Under the pieces are notes generated by a model, which had not been told where the DNA came from, ran no database searches, and was given only the letters and a program-made list of their open reading frames with translations. Of a stretch of 64,000 nt of DNA, positions 41,477 through 50,259 are shown piece after piece. This DNA is from Bdellovibrionales bacterium. GTDB taxonomy: Bacteria > Pseudomonadota > Alphaproteobacteria > UBA9219. Both the position numbers and the translations under genes were made by a program. Where the stretch lies: contig JBAZRW010000001.1 in NCBI GenBank assembly GCA_041662785.1, positions 1 to 64,000 on the forward strand. The letters run 5' to 3'. Each line of letters begins with the position of its first letter. Within the stretch, counting starts at the first letter, position 1.

Positions 41477-42268
41477 ATGAAAACCGAAATTACTGAAACC
41501 ATCCCCACAAACGCTGGCGAAAAAGAATTCGAAACACTCGACGCGCTAAGAACGCTCAACGATTCCATGCGCGTTCTGGGCCTTTGTTTTGAGAGAACGA
41601 CACTGGCAAATTATTTTAGGCCTGTACAAAGTGCAGCGCGCACGGCTTTGACTCCGCTTCAAGTCGCCAAACTTAGCCTTGCTTTAGAGCGCTCCGACAT
41701 TGTTGTCGATGGCAAGCTCAAAATCCTGCGCCCCGGATCGCGCAAGATCGGCGGCTTCTACAAGTCAGAAAGCGGGTGGATCCTCCGCCTTCCTCCAGAA
41801 GATATTAAAGAACTCGTCGAGCGCGAAGAGCTTCTTACCCAAAACGCCCAGATGGTCGCTCTAGCCTACGAAAAGGCGGAAACAGTCAACGCTGAAGCAG
41901 AGACTAAAAAAACAGAAAAAAACATTGAAAGCCTTATTTCGTTTTTTAACCGCGCAACCAACAGATTTTGGGAAAGCAAACCCCTTAACAATCAACAATT
42001 TTGCCTTAAAATGATGAAAGGTAGCAGCGCCCCTTTGGTAGGGATCAAAGGGCTTTGCGATGCCTTGGAACGCACTTGCTTCCGCATGGCTGGAAAAGAA
42101 ATCAGCGGGGTGAGAACCCGTTTTGCCATTGGTCATGTTCAAACGTGTGAAAATGATCGCAACATTACGATTACGCTCGAAAAAACTGAGATCCGCCGCG
42201 CCCTTGACCGTAGAGAGAGGCTTGGAAAAACAATTCGGCAAATTATCAAAGATAAGAGCTTGGGTTAA
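41477..42268 (+). CDS. Protein of unknown function, predicted cytoplasmic
   Basis: Not recognised. 263 residues, no signal peptide and no transmembrane segment. The N-terminal third is mixed. A region starting KELVEREELLTQNAQMV and running through about residue 155 is charged and alanine-rich, likely helical or coiled-coil (EKAETVNAEAETKKTEKN). The C-terminal third contains a compact region with three cysteines (FCLKMM, GLCDALERTCF), then a basic tail (RRALDRRERLGKTIRQI). Base composition is more AT-rich than uvrA. It stands alone behind its own promoter, followed by a repeat-filled gap. A recently acquired gene is possible. Confidence 0.6.
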   Translation: MKTEITETIPTNAGEKEFETLDALRTLNDSMRVLGLCFERTTLANYFRPVQSAARTALTPLQVAKLSLALERSDIVVDGKLKILRPGSRKIGGFYKSESGWILRLPPEDIKELVEREELLTQNAQMVALAYEKAETVNAEAETKKTEKNIESLISFFNRATNRFWESKPLNNQQFCLKMMKGSSAPLVGIKGLCDALERTCFRMAGKEISGVRTRFAIGHVQTCENDRNITITLEKTEIRRALDRRERLGKTIRQIIKDKSLG

Positions 42269-42672
42269 TTTTAAGAAAAAAAGGGGGTATAGCCAAAACA
42301 ATTAAAGAGATGGCAAGTGGTAAAGAAAACAAACGGGACTCCCGCTTTCGCGGGAGTGACGGTGGTTTTTGTGGCCGCATTTCCCTTTAGCGTCATACCG
42401 GCGAAAGCCGGTATCCAGCGGCCTCGCATCTGCGAGGCATAAGAGTCAAATCAATCAAAGCAGCCCTTTTGTTTATACTTTTGAGTCATACGCGCCGCAG
42501 ACGCGGCGCAACTGGATCCCGACTTTCGTCGGGATGACGGTGGTTTTTTGTGTCGTTTATGTTATTTTACTTTCGTTCTCATTAAAAGCCTCCCCTATTC
42601 CCCTTTTGCAAATCCCCGCTTTTTGATGCACAATGGAAAACCTCGGCTTTTTGTCTGAAAAGAAAAACCATC
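42269..42672. repeat. Gene-free gap with palindromic elements
   Basis: This 404-bp gap contains a single hairpin at 42337-42360 (GACTCCCGC/GCGGGAGTGAC). A 147-bp element lies at 42392-42538 with left end GTCATACCGGCG, right end GTCGGGATGAC and an internal GCGCCGC/GCGGCGC hairpin. The remainder, to the GTG start of the next gene, is AT-rich and may hold its promoter. Confidence 0.85.
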
Positions 42673-44181
42673 GTGACCGAACAAAAGACGCTCACCAAGA
42701 CCGCCCTCTCCCGCCTTCAGGCCTTGGCCAAGGGCAACGGCCTTGCGCCCGAAGCCATTCGGCTTGTTGAATTCAAAGAGGAAACCTACACGCTGACGGG
42801 CGTTTTAAATATGACGCCCCATATCGATGTTCGCACCAATGCCTATAACGGGCGCAGCAAGCTTAAAGGCGTGCGGGTTCTTCCCTCCTTTGCCGCGCTT
42901 GACGAGGAAATCACCCAAAGCCAGCAGGCCTTTGAAAAAGAGGACGCTTGGGTCAAGGACGCCGTGGCCGAAATAAAGAAAACAAAAGGCTTTGGCTGGG
43001 GACAACACGACTCGCTTTTGACATGGAGCGATCCGACAACCACGCTTGTCGCCACAGAAAACTGCCCTTCTTGTAATGGCACGGCGCAGCATCCTTGCCT
43101 TGACTGTCAGGGGCTTGGCTTTACCACATGCCTGCACTGCGAAGGGCGTGGGCGAGAGCTTTGCTATAACTGCGGCGGCAATGGCCAAGATCCCGCCAAC
43201 CCGTCCAACCCCTGTCCGATTTGCCAAGGCACGCACTATGCCCCCTGCCGCCACTGCAACCAAGCAGGCCGTCTCCTCTGCATCACCTGTCAGGGGAAGG
43301 GCTCGACGCCCTGCAGCTCCTGCGAAGGCACGGGCGTGATGAGCCGCGAGGCGCACATCACCAAGGGCGCAAAGCTGTCCTTTTCCCTAAGTGCCACATC
43401 GGGTCTTCCCAGCGGGCTTCTTCGCGCTGTCTCGCGCTTTGGCGAAGCCAACCTGCCCAAAGGCCACGCGGACATCACCCTTGTGCCAGAGGATCCCGAA
43501 AAGCCGCAGAAGAAAACAACGCTGCTTCTTGAGGCCAAGATTCCCTATGCCGACATCAAGATTGTTATCAACGGCAAAGGCTCCCTCATCGCCTGCGCGG
43601 GCAAGATGGGGCGGCTTTTAGGCGTGCCGGCCTTTTTGGATGCTTCGCTCAAAGAACCGCGCCGCGAACTGGCGCGGGCCGCGCATGGCGCAATCCCCCT
43701 TAAAGCCGCGCTGACGGCGCGTGCCCTTCAAGATGCGCTTAAACTGGCGCTCGCGGGAAAAATAAGTCCCAACGATCTGCGCCGCCTTTATCCCGTCGGC
43801 CTGTCGGGCGACACGGCCAAGGAAATCATGGGTCACATGGAGCTTGCCCTTCGTGCCCAAACAAGGCAGCTGCGCCTTATTATCGCGGCCTGTTGCCTTG
43901 TGGCCAGCGGCGCGATTTTTGCTCTGTTCTTTTTCTCGCCGCTTCTGGCGTCGTTATCAATAAAAACGGCCACCCTTATCAAGGCCGCGTTACCGGTTTT
44001 TGTTGTAGGCGCAGATTGGTTTGTTTTGAGTCAGGCCGCACGGTGGGCTTTAAAAAAGAAATTCCCCACCCTTCCCTTGGCCGCCACGCAAAGCATCGGG
44101 CGCACGGGCTATACAACGCTCGGCCTTGTTTTCGCGCTGTACGTCGCGCTGTTTCTGGCCGCCACGTTCCTTCGCTTTTAA
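42673..44181 (+). CDS. Membrane protein with eight DnaJ-type zinc knuckles
   Basis: A 502-residue protein of unknown role, started by GTG at 42673. Residues 131-221 hold eight CxxC knuckles, most in the form CxxCxGxG as in the DnaJ zinc domain: CPSCNGTA, CLDCQGLG, CLHCEGRG, CYNCGGNG, CPICQGTH, CRHCNQAG, CITCQGKG and CSSCEGTG. DnaJ has four, and there is no J domain here. A middle region (about 225-395) has no clear family. The C-terminus has three hydrophobic segments (about 400-420, 433-455 and 483-502), so it is anchored in a membrane. A zinc-dependent chaperone or disulphide-handling role is inference. Confidence 0.7.
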   Translation: MTEQKTLTKTALSRLQALAKGNGLAPEAIRLVEFKEETYTLTGVLNMTPHIDVRTNAYNGRSKLKGVRVLPSFAALDEEITQSQQAFEKEDAWVKDAVAEIKKTKGFGWGQHDSLLTWSDPTTTLVATENCPSCNGTAQHPCLDCQGLGFTTCLHCEGRGRELCYNCGGNGQDPANPSNPCPICQGTHYAPCRHCNQAGRLLCITCQGKGSTPCSSCEGTGVMSREAHITKGAKLSFSLSATSGLPSGLLRAVSRFGEANLPKGHADITLVPEDPEKPQKKTTLLLEAKIPYADIKIVINGKGSLIACAGKMGRLLGVPAFLDASLKEPRRELARAAHGAIPLKAALTARALQDALKLALAGKISPNDLRRLYPVGLSGDTAKEIMGHMELALRAQTRQLRLIIAACCLVASGAIFALFFFSPLLASLSIKTATLIKAALPVFVVGADWFVLSQAARWALKKKFPTLPLAATQSIGRTGYTTLGLVFALYVALFLAATFLRF

Positions 44182-44186
44182 GCCGC

Positions 44187-45323
44187 CTATCGCACCACCG
44201 AGGAGAGCGGAACCAGCGCAACGCCGCGCTCGCGAAGGTGACGCGCCCAAATCTCAATCCGGTCAAGCGTGACGGGCAAAGGCTCCGCCATCGCGACAAC
44301 AGCGCCTTCAACCCGCGCGATTTGTTCTAGCTGCGCGAGCGCCGCGTCGATGGCTTGCGGCGTCGGGGTCGAGTCAATAAAGCGCACGCTTTGCGCTGTC
44401 GGCACTTTCATCTTGACCGCCAAATCGCTGATGATGCTGTGCGACGAGATTTTGGAATCTAAAAACAAAAGCCCCCGTTTGCGCGCCTCTTCCAAAACGG
44501 GCTCCATCTTCACCGAGTCCGTCACAAAACGCGATCCGGAAAGGGTCGTCAGCCCGACATAGCCTTGGGCAAGGCGCAACACATCACGCAGACGCACCAT
44601 ATTGTCGCTGTTCGGCAAGGTCGTCAAAAGGGACTTCGGCCCTGAATCATTGCGCGGGTAGTCAAACGGCTCCATCGGCAAGGAGAGCAGCGTTTCATGC
44701 CCGTCTTGCCGCGCCCGCGTTACCCATTCGTCAATCGACGTGCCCTGCGCATCAAACGCAAGCGTCACAGCGGGCGGCAGGCGATGCAAGGCGGCATCCG
44801 TCGCCACCCGCGAAAAGCCCATATCGCCAATCACCAGCGCAATGCGGGGGCGCGGGTCGCGAAAATCAAAGGTTCTGGCATAAACCTGCCAAGGACGGCG
44901 TCCATCTTCCGCTATTTTGGGAAGAAAGCCCGTCGGCGTTTCCTCCACCAACGCCATATCGGGCGCAATGCTTAAAGGCTCGGTATTCGCGTCATTGGCC
45001 GTGGCCGCTTGTTGCTCGGCCTCTGTCTTGGGCTCATGACGTTCCTTTGTCGGTGTTTTATCAAGGGTCGTGGGGATCGAGGCCAAATCCATCTCTTCCT
45101 CTGGCGCGACATCATGCGCCGCACGGTAAGAAGGACGAACATGCGCCCCACCCCCCATAAAAAGAGGAAGCACCAAAAGAACCAACAACAGGCCCGTCGC
45201 CGCCAGCTTCACCTTGCGCGGGTAGCGCGCTAGAAATGTCTCACGTCGCGCCGCCAGCGCCGCTTGAAGGGCAATGGCGACATTGACGGAACCGACATCG
45301 GGGGCTTGCGCGTCGTCGCTCAC
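44187..45323 (-). CDS. Divergent polysaccharide deacetylase family protein
   Basis: A 378-residue membrane-anchored envelope protein: cytoplasmic N-tail, one TM (about 39-56, LAATGLLLVLLVLPLF), a Glu/Thr-rich linker, then a periplasmic deacetylase-like domain (from about 150: IALVIGDMGFSRVATDAAL; LSLPMEPFDYPRND; FLDSKISSHS). This is the DUF610/YibQ type that follows envC and ctpA in many proteobacteria. Some metal-ligand residues of true deacetylases appear replaced. It overlaps ctpA by 4 bp. A role with the amidase activators in septal peptidoglycan handling is suggested only by gene order. Confidence 0.85.
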   Translation of the reverse strand: MSDDAQAPDVGSVNVAIALQAALAARRETFLARYPRKVKLAATGLLLVLLVLPLFMGGGAHVRPSYRAAHDVAPEEEMDLASIPTTLDKTPTKERHEPKTEAEQQAATANDANTEPLSIAPDMALVEETPTGFLPKIAEDGRRPWQVYARTFDFRDPRPRIALVIGDMGFSRVATDAALHRLPPAVTLAFDAQGTSIDEWVTRARQDGHETLLSLPMEPFDYPRNDSGPKSLLTTLPNSDNMVRLRDVLRLAQGYVGLTTLSGSRFVTDSVKMEPVLEEARKRGLLFLDSKISSHSIISDLAVKMKVPTAQSVRFIDSTPTPQAIDAALAQLEQIARVEGAVVAMAEPLPVTLDRIEIWARHLRERGVALVPLSSVVR

Positions 45324-46765
45324 TTCGCCCTATCCTCCGCCACTGTTGCCGTTTTAAGGCTGAACAAATGAATGCCCCTGATCAGATCCAAGGCGCGTTC
45401 AAGCTGATAATCATAGGCCTCGGCTTTTTTGCCTGTCTTGTCCTTCTTATCGCCATCCGCGCTCTTGCTATCATCAACGCCATCGCCTGAAGCCCCCTCA
45501 TCCTCAGAAGGCTTGGCTTTCTTTTCCTTGTCCTTCTTGGAATCCTTGCCGTCTTTGACCGTATCGTTGACCAAAGCGCCGCGCAGATCCGCCTCGCTCA
45601 AGCCCTTACCCGTCGCGATTTCTTCAAGCTTGGCGGGCTGAACGGCAATGTCAGGCTCGATCCCCTTTTGCTGGATAGAACGACCCGACGGCGTGTAATA
45701 CCGCGCGGTGGTCAGGCGCATTGCCCCCGATCCCGCGAGAGGAATAATCGTCTGGACAGAGCCTTTGCCAAAGCTCTTTGTGCCAAGGATGATGGCGCGG
45801 TGATAGTCTTGCAAAGCACCCGCGACAATTTCCGAAGCCGACGCCGAGCCACCATTGATCAGAACAACCAGCGGCTTGCCTCCCGTTTTATCGCCGCCCT
45901 TGGACAGATAGGTTTGGTTTTCGTCTTTGTGACGGCTGCGCGTCGAGACGACTTCTTTCCCGCCGTCGATAAAGCTGCCACTGACCGAAATCGCTTGATC
46001 CAACAAACCGCCCGGATTGTTGCGCAAATCGATCACATAACCGACCAGTTTTGCGCCGATTTGCTTGCTCGCCTCGGCCAAAGCCTTATCAAGCCCCGGC
46101 TGCGTCTGTTCATTAAACGTCTTGATGCGGATATAGGCCACGTCGTCCTTAACTTCCCACCGAACGGCCTGCACATGAATAACCGCACGCGTCAGCGTCA
46201 CGTCAAATGGCTGCCCCGTCAGCCCGCCGCGCCGAATGGTCAGCGTAATCTTGGTTCCCGGAACACCGCGCATTTTATCAACGGCCTCGCTAAGCGTTAG
46301 CTCTGTCACGGGCTTGGAATCCAGATGTGTTACAAGATCACCCGACTGAAGCCCCGCATGGGCGGCAGGCGTATCATCGATAGGCGAGATAACCTTGATC
46401 AGGCTGTTTTCCATCGTAACTTCGATGCCAAGACCACCAAACTCGCCACGCGTTTGCGTCTGCATGTCCTCATAGCTCTTTTTATTCAAATAGCCCGAAT
46501 GAGGATCCAGCGCAGAAAGCATCCCGTTGATCGCGTTTTCAATCAGCTTCTCGTCCGTGACTTCGTCCACATAATCGGCGCGCGTGCGCTCTAGCACATC
46601 GGCAAAAAGGGTCAGTTGTTTATAGGTGTCCGTATCGGCGGCCATCCCCTTGCTTGACATCGCGCTCGTGCTTTGATCCACCGTTCGGGCATAAACGCCA
46701 CCCCCTGCGCCAAGACAGCCGGCCAACAAAACAACAAGAGAAATTCGTGAAAGCAAACGAGTCAT
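45320..46765 (-). CDS. ctpA: C-terminal processing peptidase (S41), lipoprotein
   Basis: A 481-residue periplasmic serine protease. The N-terminus has a lipobox (VVLLAGC), so it is probably lipid-anchored. An S41 N-terminal helix region is followed by a PDZ domain (about 95-180, GLGIEVTMEN...) and the protease domain with the Ser/Lys dyad, GSASASEIVAGAL and GTKSFGKGSVQT. A low-complexity Lys/Asp/Ser-rich insert (about 400-455) sits before the last helix. It is downstream of envC, its usual neighbour. Proteolytic control of cell-wall enzymes is the known role of relatives. Confidence 0.94.
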   Translation of the reverse strand: MTRLLSRISLVVLLAGCLGAGGGVYARTVDQSTSAMSSKGMAADTDTYKQLTLFADVLERTRADYVDEVTDEKLIENAINGMLSALDPHSGYLNKKSYEDMQTQTRGEFGGLGIEVTMENSLIKVISPIDDTPAAHAGLQSGDLVTHLDSKPVTELTLSEAVDKMRGVPGTKITLTIRRGGLTGQPFDVTLTRAVIHVQAVRWEVKDDVAYIRIKTFNEQTQPGLDKALAEASKQIGAKLVGYVIDLRNNPGGLLDQAISVSGSFIDGGKEVVSTRSRHKDENQTYLSKGGDKTGGKPLVVLINGGSASASEIVAGALQDYHRAIILGTKSFGKGSVQTIIPLAGSGAMRLTTARYYTPSGRSIQQKGIEPDIAVQPAKLEEIATGKGLSEADLRGALVNDTVKDGKDSKKDKEKKAKPSEDEGASGDGVDDSKSADGDKKDKTGKKAEAYDYQLERALDLIRGIHLFSLKTATVAEDRAK

Positions 46766-46883
46766 AAGGGGAAGCTCCAGATCGAATCGGGGAAGAAGGT
46801 AAGGTTAAGCCACTTTAGAGTATAAGTGGCCAAGGAGAAAACGGAAAAAAAGAAGGCTTATCGGAAGCCGCACGGCCTTTTTC

Positions 46884-48008
46884 TTATACAGGAGCCAAGG
46901 GCTTAGAATCATGACGCCATTCAAAGTAAAGCTCAGCCTTGCCCTGCCCCTTGGTGGGCAAAATGCCCAAAGGCTCGCCGCTTTCAACCTGCTGCCCGAC
47001 ATCGACATCAAGGCGCGCAAAACCCGATAGAAAGGAGTGATATCCCCCCTCATGCTGAAGGATAATCACCTTACCGTACCCACGAAAAGCGCCCGCGAAC
47101 ATCACGCGTCCCGCACGCGGCGCAATCACGGGACTACCCGCCGCCGCCGCAAAGGTGATCCCCTCACTCGTCACGCCAAAATCGTCCTTGTCGCCATAAC
47201 CATGCACAACCTTGCCCGAAACGGGCATCTTGATAAGGCCGGCCTTGGCACGAGAGGATGGGGATAGGCGGCTCTTGCCGATAGCCTTGCTCCACGAGGA
47301 ATCGGTAACCTTTTCCATAAGTTGCCGAAGGTCTTTCGCTTCATTGGTGAGGCTTTCAAGCTGCCGCGTTAAGGCTTCTTTTTCTTCAGTCGTTTTTTCC
47401 AAATACCCTTGGCGCGTTTGAATGAGTTGATCCAGCTTGTTCTTTTGCCATGAAAGATTTTGCCCCGCGGCCTTGACAAGGTTCCGCTGCTTCTCAGTCT
47501 GATTTTGTAATTGCGTGTATTGTTCAACCTCTTGCGCTAGTTGGTTCGTTTCATCCTTAAGGTGTGGGAGCATGGAGCGAAGCAAGATCGTGCGATGAAT
47601 GGGATCGTCAGGCGAAGCCTCTTGCATCAAGACAACCTCGGACGGCTGACGGGAAAATTGCAAAAGGAGGCGCGTCAGCAACGCAAGGCGGCGGCGGGAT
47701 TCATTTAAAGAAAGGGTGCGCCGCTCCGTTTCCTTTTCTAAAGCCGTCAAACGATCCTCAAGCTCTTCCTGTTCATTGCTTTTGGTCTGAAGCTCTTGGC
47801 CAGCCGTAATCAACTTATCGCGCAAGGTCTCCAGCTCCTGAGCCGTCGCGGTTTCTTTCTTCTCCAGCCCTTGGGCGGCGGCCTTTTGCTCTTCCAGTTG
47901 CTTTTCGACCCGCGCGAGATCGGCAGGCGTCTGCGCAAGACTGGGCGCCTTAAGCGACAAGAGAAAAACGGCGACTAACGCGATAAGAAAGATCGTCTTT
48001 TGGGGCAA
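46884..48008 (-). CDS. envC: EnvC-like murein hydrolase activator
   Basis: A 374-residue exported protein: signal peptide (about 1-25), a long coiled coil (about 28-245), then a C-terminal LytM/M23 domain (from about 265). The LytM metal ligands are replaced: the HxxxD motif appears as SEGITF, and the late HxH as ELYFEWR. This marks it as a non-enzymatic activator of amidases, as in EnvC, not an endopeptidase. It follows gpmI by 4 bp and precedes ctpA, the common alphaproteobacterial order. It is expected to act at the division septum from the periplasm. Confidence 0.9.
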   Translation of the reverse strand: MPQKTIFLIALVAVFLLSLKAPSLAQTPADLARVEKQLEEQKAAAQGLEKKETATAQELETLRDKLITAGQELQTKSNEQEELEDRLTALEKETERRTLSLNESRRRLALLTRLLLQFSRQPSEVVLMQEASPDDPIHRTILLRSMLPHLKDETNQLAQEVEQYTQLQNQTEKQRNLVKAAGQNLSWQKNKLDQLIQTRQGYLEKTTEEKEALTRQLESLTNEAKDLRQLMEKVTDSSWSKAIGKSRLSPSSRAKAGLIKMPVSGKVVHGYGDKDDFGVTSEGITFAAAAGSPVIAPRAGRVMFAGAFRGYGKVIILQHEGGYHSFLSGFARLDVDVGQQVESGEPLGILPTKGQGKAELYFEWRHDSKPLAPV

Positions 48009-48012
48009 AGCC

Positions 48013-49554
48013 TTATCCTATAATCAAGCTCGAGCCTTCCATGGGGGAAGGTTTCTCGACTCCCATAAGCGACAAAAGCGTCGGCGCGACATCGGCCAGA
48101 CGACCATCACGCAAACGATGGCACGATGTCCGTCCCACGATCACAACGGGGACTTTGGATAGGGTGTGCGCCGTATGGGAGCCACCCGTTTCCGCATTCG
48201 CCATAACCTCACAATTGCCGTGATCCGCTGTGATCAAGGCCACGCCGCCCGCTTTTTCAAGGGCCGCCACAAGCCGCGCCAGACAGGCATCAATCGTCTC
48301 CACCGCCCTGACGGCAGCAGGCAATGATCCCGTATGCCCCACCATATCGGGGTTGGCATAGTTCACAACGATCAGGTCATAAGCGTTGCCTTCCATCGCC
48401 GCAATTGCCTTGTCCGTCACCGTTTTCGCGGACATTTCAGGTTGAAGGTCATACGTTGCCACCCTAGGCGAGGGAACCATGATCCGGTCTTCACCCGCGT
48501 AAGGGTCCTCGCGCCCGCCATTAAAAAAGAACGTGACGTGAGGATACTTTTCCGTCTCGGCAAGCCGCAGCTGAGTCAAGCCAAGGTGAGCTACATACTC
48601 GCCCAGCCCCATGTCAATTTTCTTGGGCGGAAAGAGCGGCGTCATCACCTGATTGAGCGCTTCTGAATACTCCACCATGCCCATCGCGGCGCCGAAAAGA
48701 ACAACCTTCTTGCGGTTAAACCCTTTAAAAGACGGCAACAGTAAGGCCTCAAGAATCTCACGCGCACGATCCGTCCGGAAGTTCGCAAACAGGATTCCGT
48801 CGCCATCCTTCATGCCCTGATAAGAGGTCATCGCGATAGGCAACACAAACTCGTCATAAATCCCATCTACATAGCTGGATTCAATCGCGTCCACCGCCGC
48901 TGGCACGCGTGCGCCTTCACCAGACACCAGTAGATTATAGGCCTTTTGGACGCGCTCCCACCTTTTGTCACGATCCATCGCGTAATAGCGACCACACACC
49001 GTCGCCAAGGACGCGCCCACGCAGTCGATCAAAGAATCTTCAAGCTGGCCGATTTGCTCCACCGCGCTTTGCGGCGGCACATCGCGCCCATCCAGAAAAG
49101 CGTGAACCTGAACCGTTAGCCCCGCCGCCGTCAGAAGCTTGGCCAACGCCACCATATGATCTTGATGAGAATGCACGCCGCCCGTAGAAGCCAACCCCAT
49201 TAGGTGACACACGCCGCCACTGGCGCGAAGCTTGGTGATAAACGCCGTCAATGGCTCGTTCGATTCAATGGAGCCGGAGGCGATGGCGCGGTCGATCAAA
49301 GGCAAATCCTGATACACGACGCGCCCCGCACCCAGATTCATATGCCCAACCTCGGAATTCCCCATTTGCCCTACGGGCAACCCAACGTCCTCCCCCGATG
49401 CTTCTAACAACGCATGGGGATGATCGTTCCATATTTTTTGCCATGTGGGGGCCTTGGCGACACTGATGGCGTTATCCGCCGCAGGCTCGCGGTAGCCAAA
49501 ACCATCCAGAATACACAACATAACGGGGCGGGAATGCGGGAGTGAATGAGGCAT
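48013..49554 (-). CDS. gpmI: 2,3-bisphosphoglycerate-independent phosphoglycerate mutase
   Basis: Interconverts 3- and 2-phosphoglycerate in glycolysis with two metal ions (usually manganese). The 513-residue length is standard. Seen: LCILDGFGYRE with the metal-binding Asp, MGNSEVGHMNLGAGR with the phosphorylated serine, and ITADHGNCE plus GSHTAHTLSKVPV with the C-terminal metal ligands. It stands 4 bp before envC and is separated from rlmH by a repeat-filled gap. Confidence 0.97.
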   Translation of the reverse strand: MPHSLPHSRPVMLCILDGFGYREPAADNAISVAKAPTWQKIWNDHPHALLEASGEDVGLPVGQMGNSEVGHMNLGAGRVVYQDLPLIDRAIASGSIESNEPLTAFITKLRASGGVCHLMGLASTGGVHSHQDHMVALAKLLTAAGLTVQVHAFLDGRDVPPQSAVEQIGQLEDSLIDCVGASLATVCGRYYAMDRDKRWERVQKAYNLLVSGEGARVPAAVDAIESSYVDGIYDEFVLPIAMTSYQGMKDGDGILFANFRTDRAREILEALLLPSFKGFNRKKVVLFGAAMGMVEYSEALNQVMTPLFPPKKIDMGLGEYVAHLGLTQLRLAETEKYPHVTFFFNGGREDPYAGEDRIMVPSPRVATYDLQPEMSAKTVTDKAIAAMEGNAYDLIVVNYANPDMVGHTGSLPAAVRAVETIDACLARLVAALEKAGGVALITADHGNCEVMANAETGGSHTAHTLSKVPVVIVGRTSCHRLRDGRLADVAPTLLSLMGVEKPSPMEGSSLIIG

Positions 49555-49824
49555 GGTGATTCCTTAGGATGACGTTTTATAAAACTATAACCTATCTCCG
49601 ATAAAGTGATCATGAAAAAAGAAAACAAACGGGATTCCCGCTTTGCCCTTTCGCCCGCCGCAAGCGCGGCGGGACGAGGGCGCGGGAATGACAGGATTTA
49701 TGTTTTAATTTAACCCCTTACCGTCATCCCCGCGAAAGCGGGGATCCAGTTTTTTTGAATCATTTTATCTGACGAAGACCGTATAAAGCATAAAGACCAG
49801 CAGGGGAATATGCCCGCCCCCCTC
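49555..49824. repeat. Palindromic elements between rlmH and gpmI
   Basis: The palindrome at 49633-49692 (GATTCCCGC to GCGGGAATGAC) carries an inserted GC-rich stem (CCCGCCGC/GCGGCGGG). After a linker shared with 32685-32714, a second palindrome lies at 49723-49749 (GTCATCCCCGCG...ATCCAG). The rest is AT-rich and unassigned. Confidence 0.85.
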
Positions 49825-50259
49825 TTAATCCCTATGATAAGGATGTCCGTTATTGATTTGCTGGGCGCGGTAAAGCTGCTCAATCAGCATCACACGCGCC
49901 AACTGATGAGGCCATGTCTTATGGCCAAGGCTTAGGCAAAAATCGGCGCGTTCCTTAACGGCTGCCGTCAGGCCATCCGCCCCACCGATCACAAGGACAA
50001 GCTCTGATACGCCTTGATCCTGCCATGCCGCCATTTTGTGGGCGAGTTCACGACTGGTCAAATCCTGCCCATGCTCATCCAAAATCACAACAAAGGACTG
50101 CGCGGGCAACGCGGCCAAGATAGCCTCATTCTCAGCCTTTTGGTTTTGGGTGGCCAATTCACGAACAGAAAAGCCACCCGTCAACCTTTTGATATACTCA
50201 TCGCAAAGCGCTGCCTGAGCGCCACGCACTTTGCCAACAGCCAGAATCCGGCTTTTCAT
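49825..50259 (-). CDS. rlmH: 23S rRNA pseudouridine1915 N3-methyltransferase
   Basis: A SPOUT-class methyltransferase of 144 residues that modifies pseudouridine 1915 in helix 69 of 23S rRNA on assembled ribosomes. Seen: the SAM-binding knot VLVIGGADGL, SLGHKTWPHQLARVML, and the terminal EQLYRAQQINNGHPYHRD, all diagnostic. It overlaps the rsfS stop by 4 bp, the usual rsfS-rlmH pairing. Confidence 0.96.
   Translation of the reverse strand: MKSRILAVGKVRGAQAALCDEYIKRLTGGFSVRELATQNQKAENEAILAALPAQSFVVILDEHGQDLTSRELAHKMAAWQDQGVSELVLVIGGADGLTAAVKERADFCLSLGHKTWPHQLARVMLIEQLYRAQQINNGHPYHRD

Noticed and set aside
15728..49749. Palindromic repeats as a CRISPR array
   Set aside because: Copies are far apart, in both orientations, without regular spacers; no cas genes are present.
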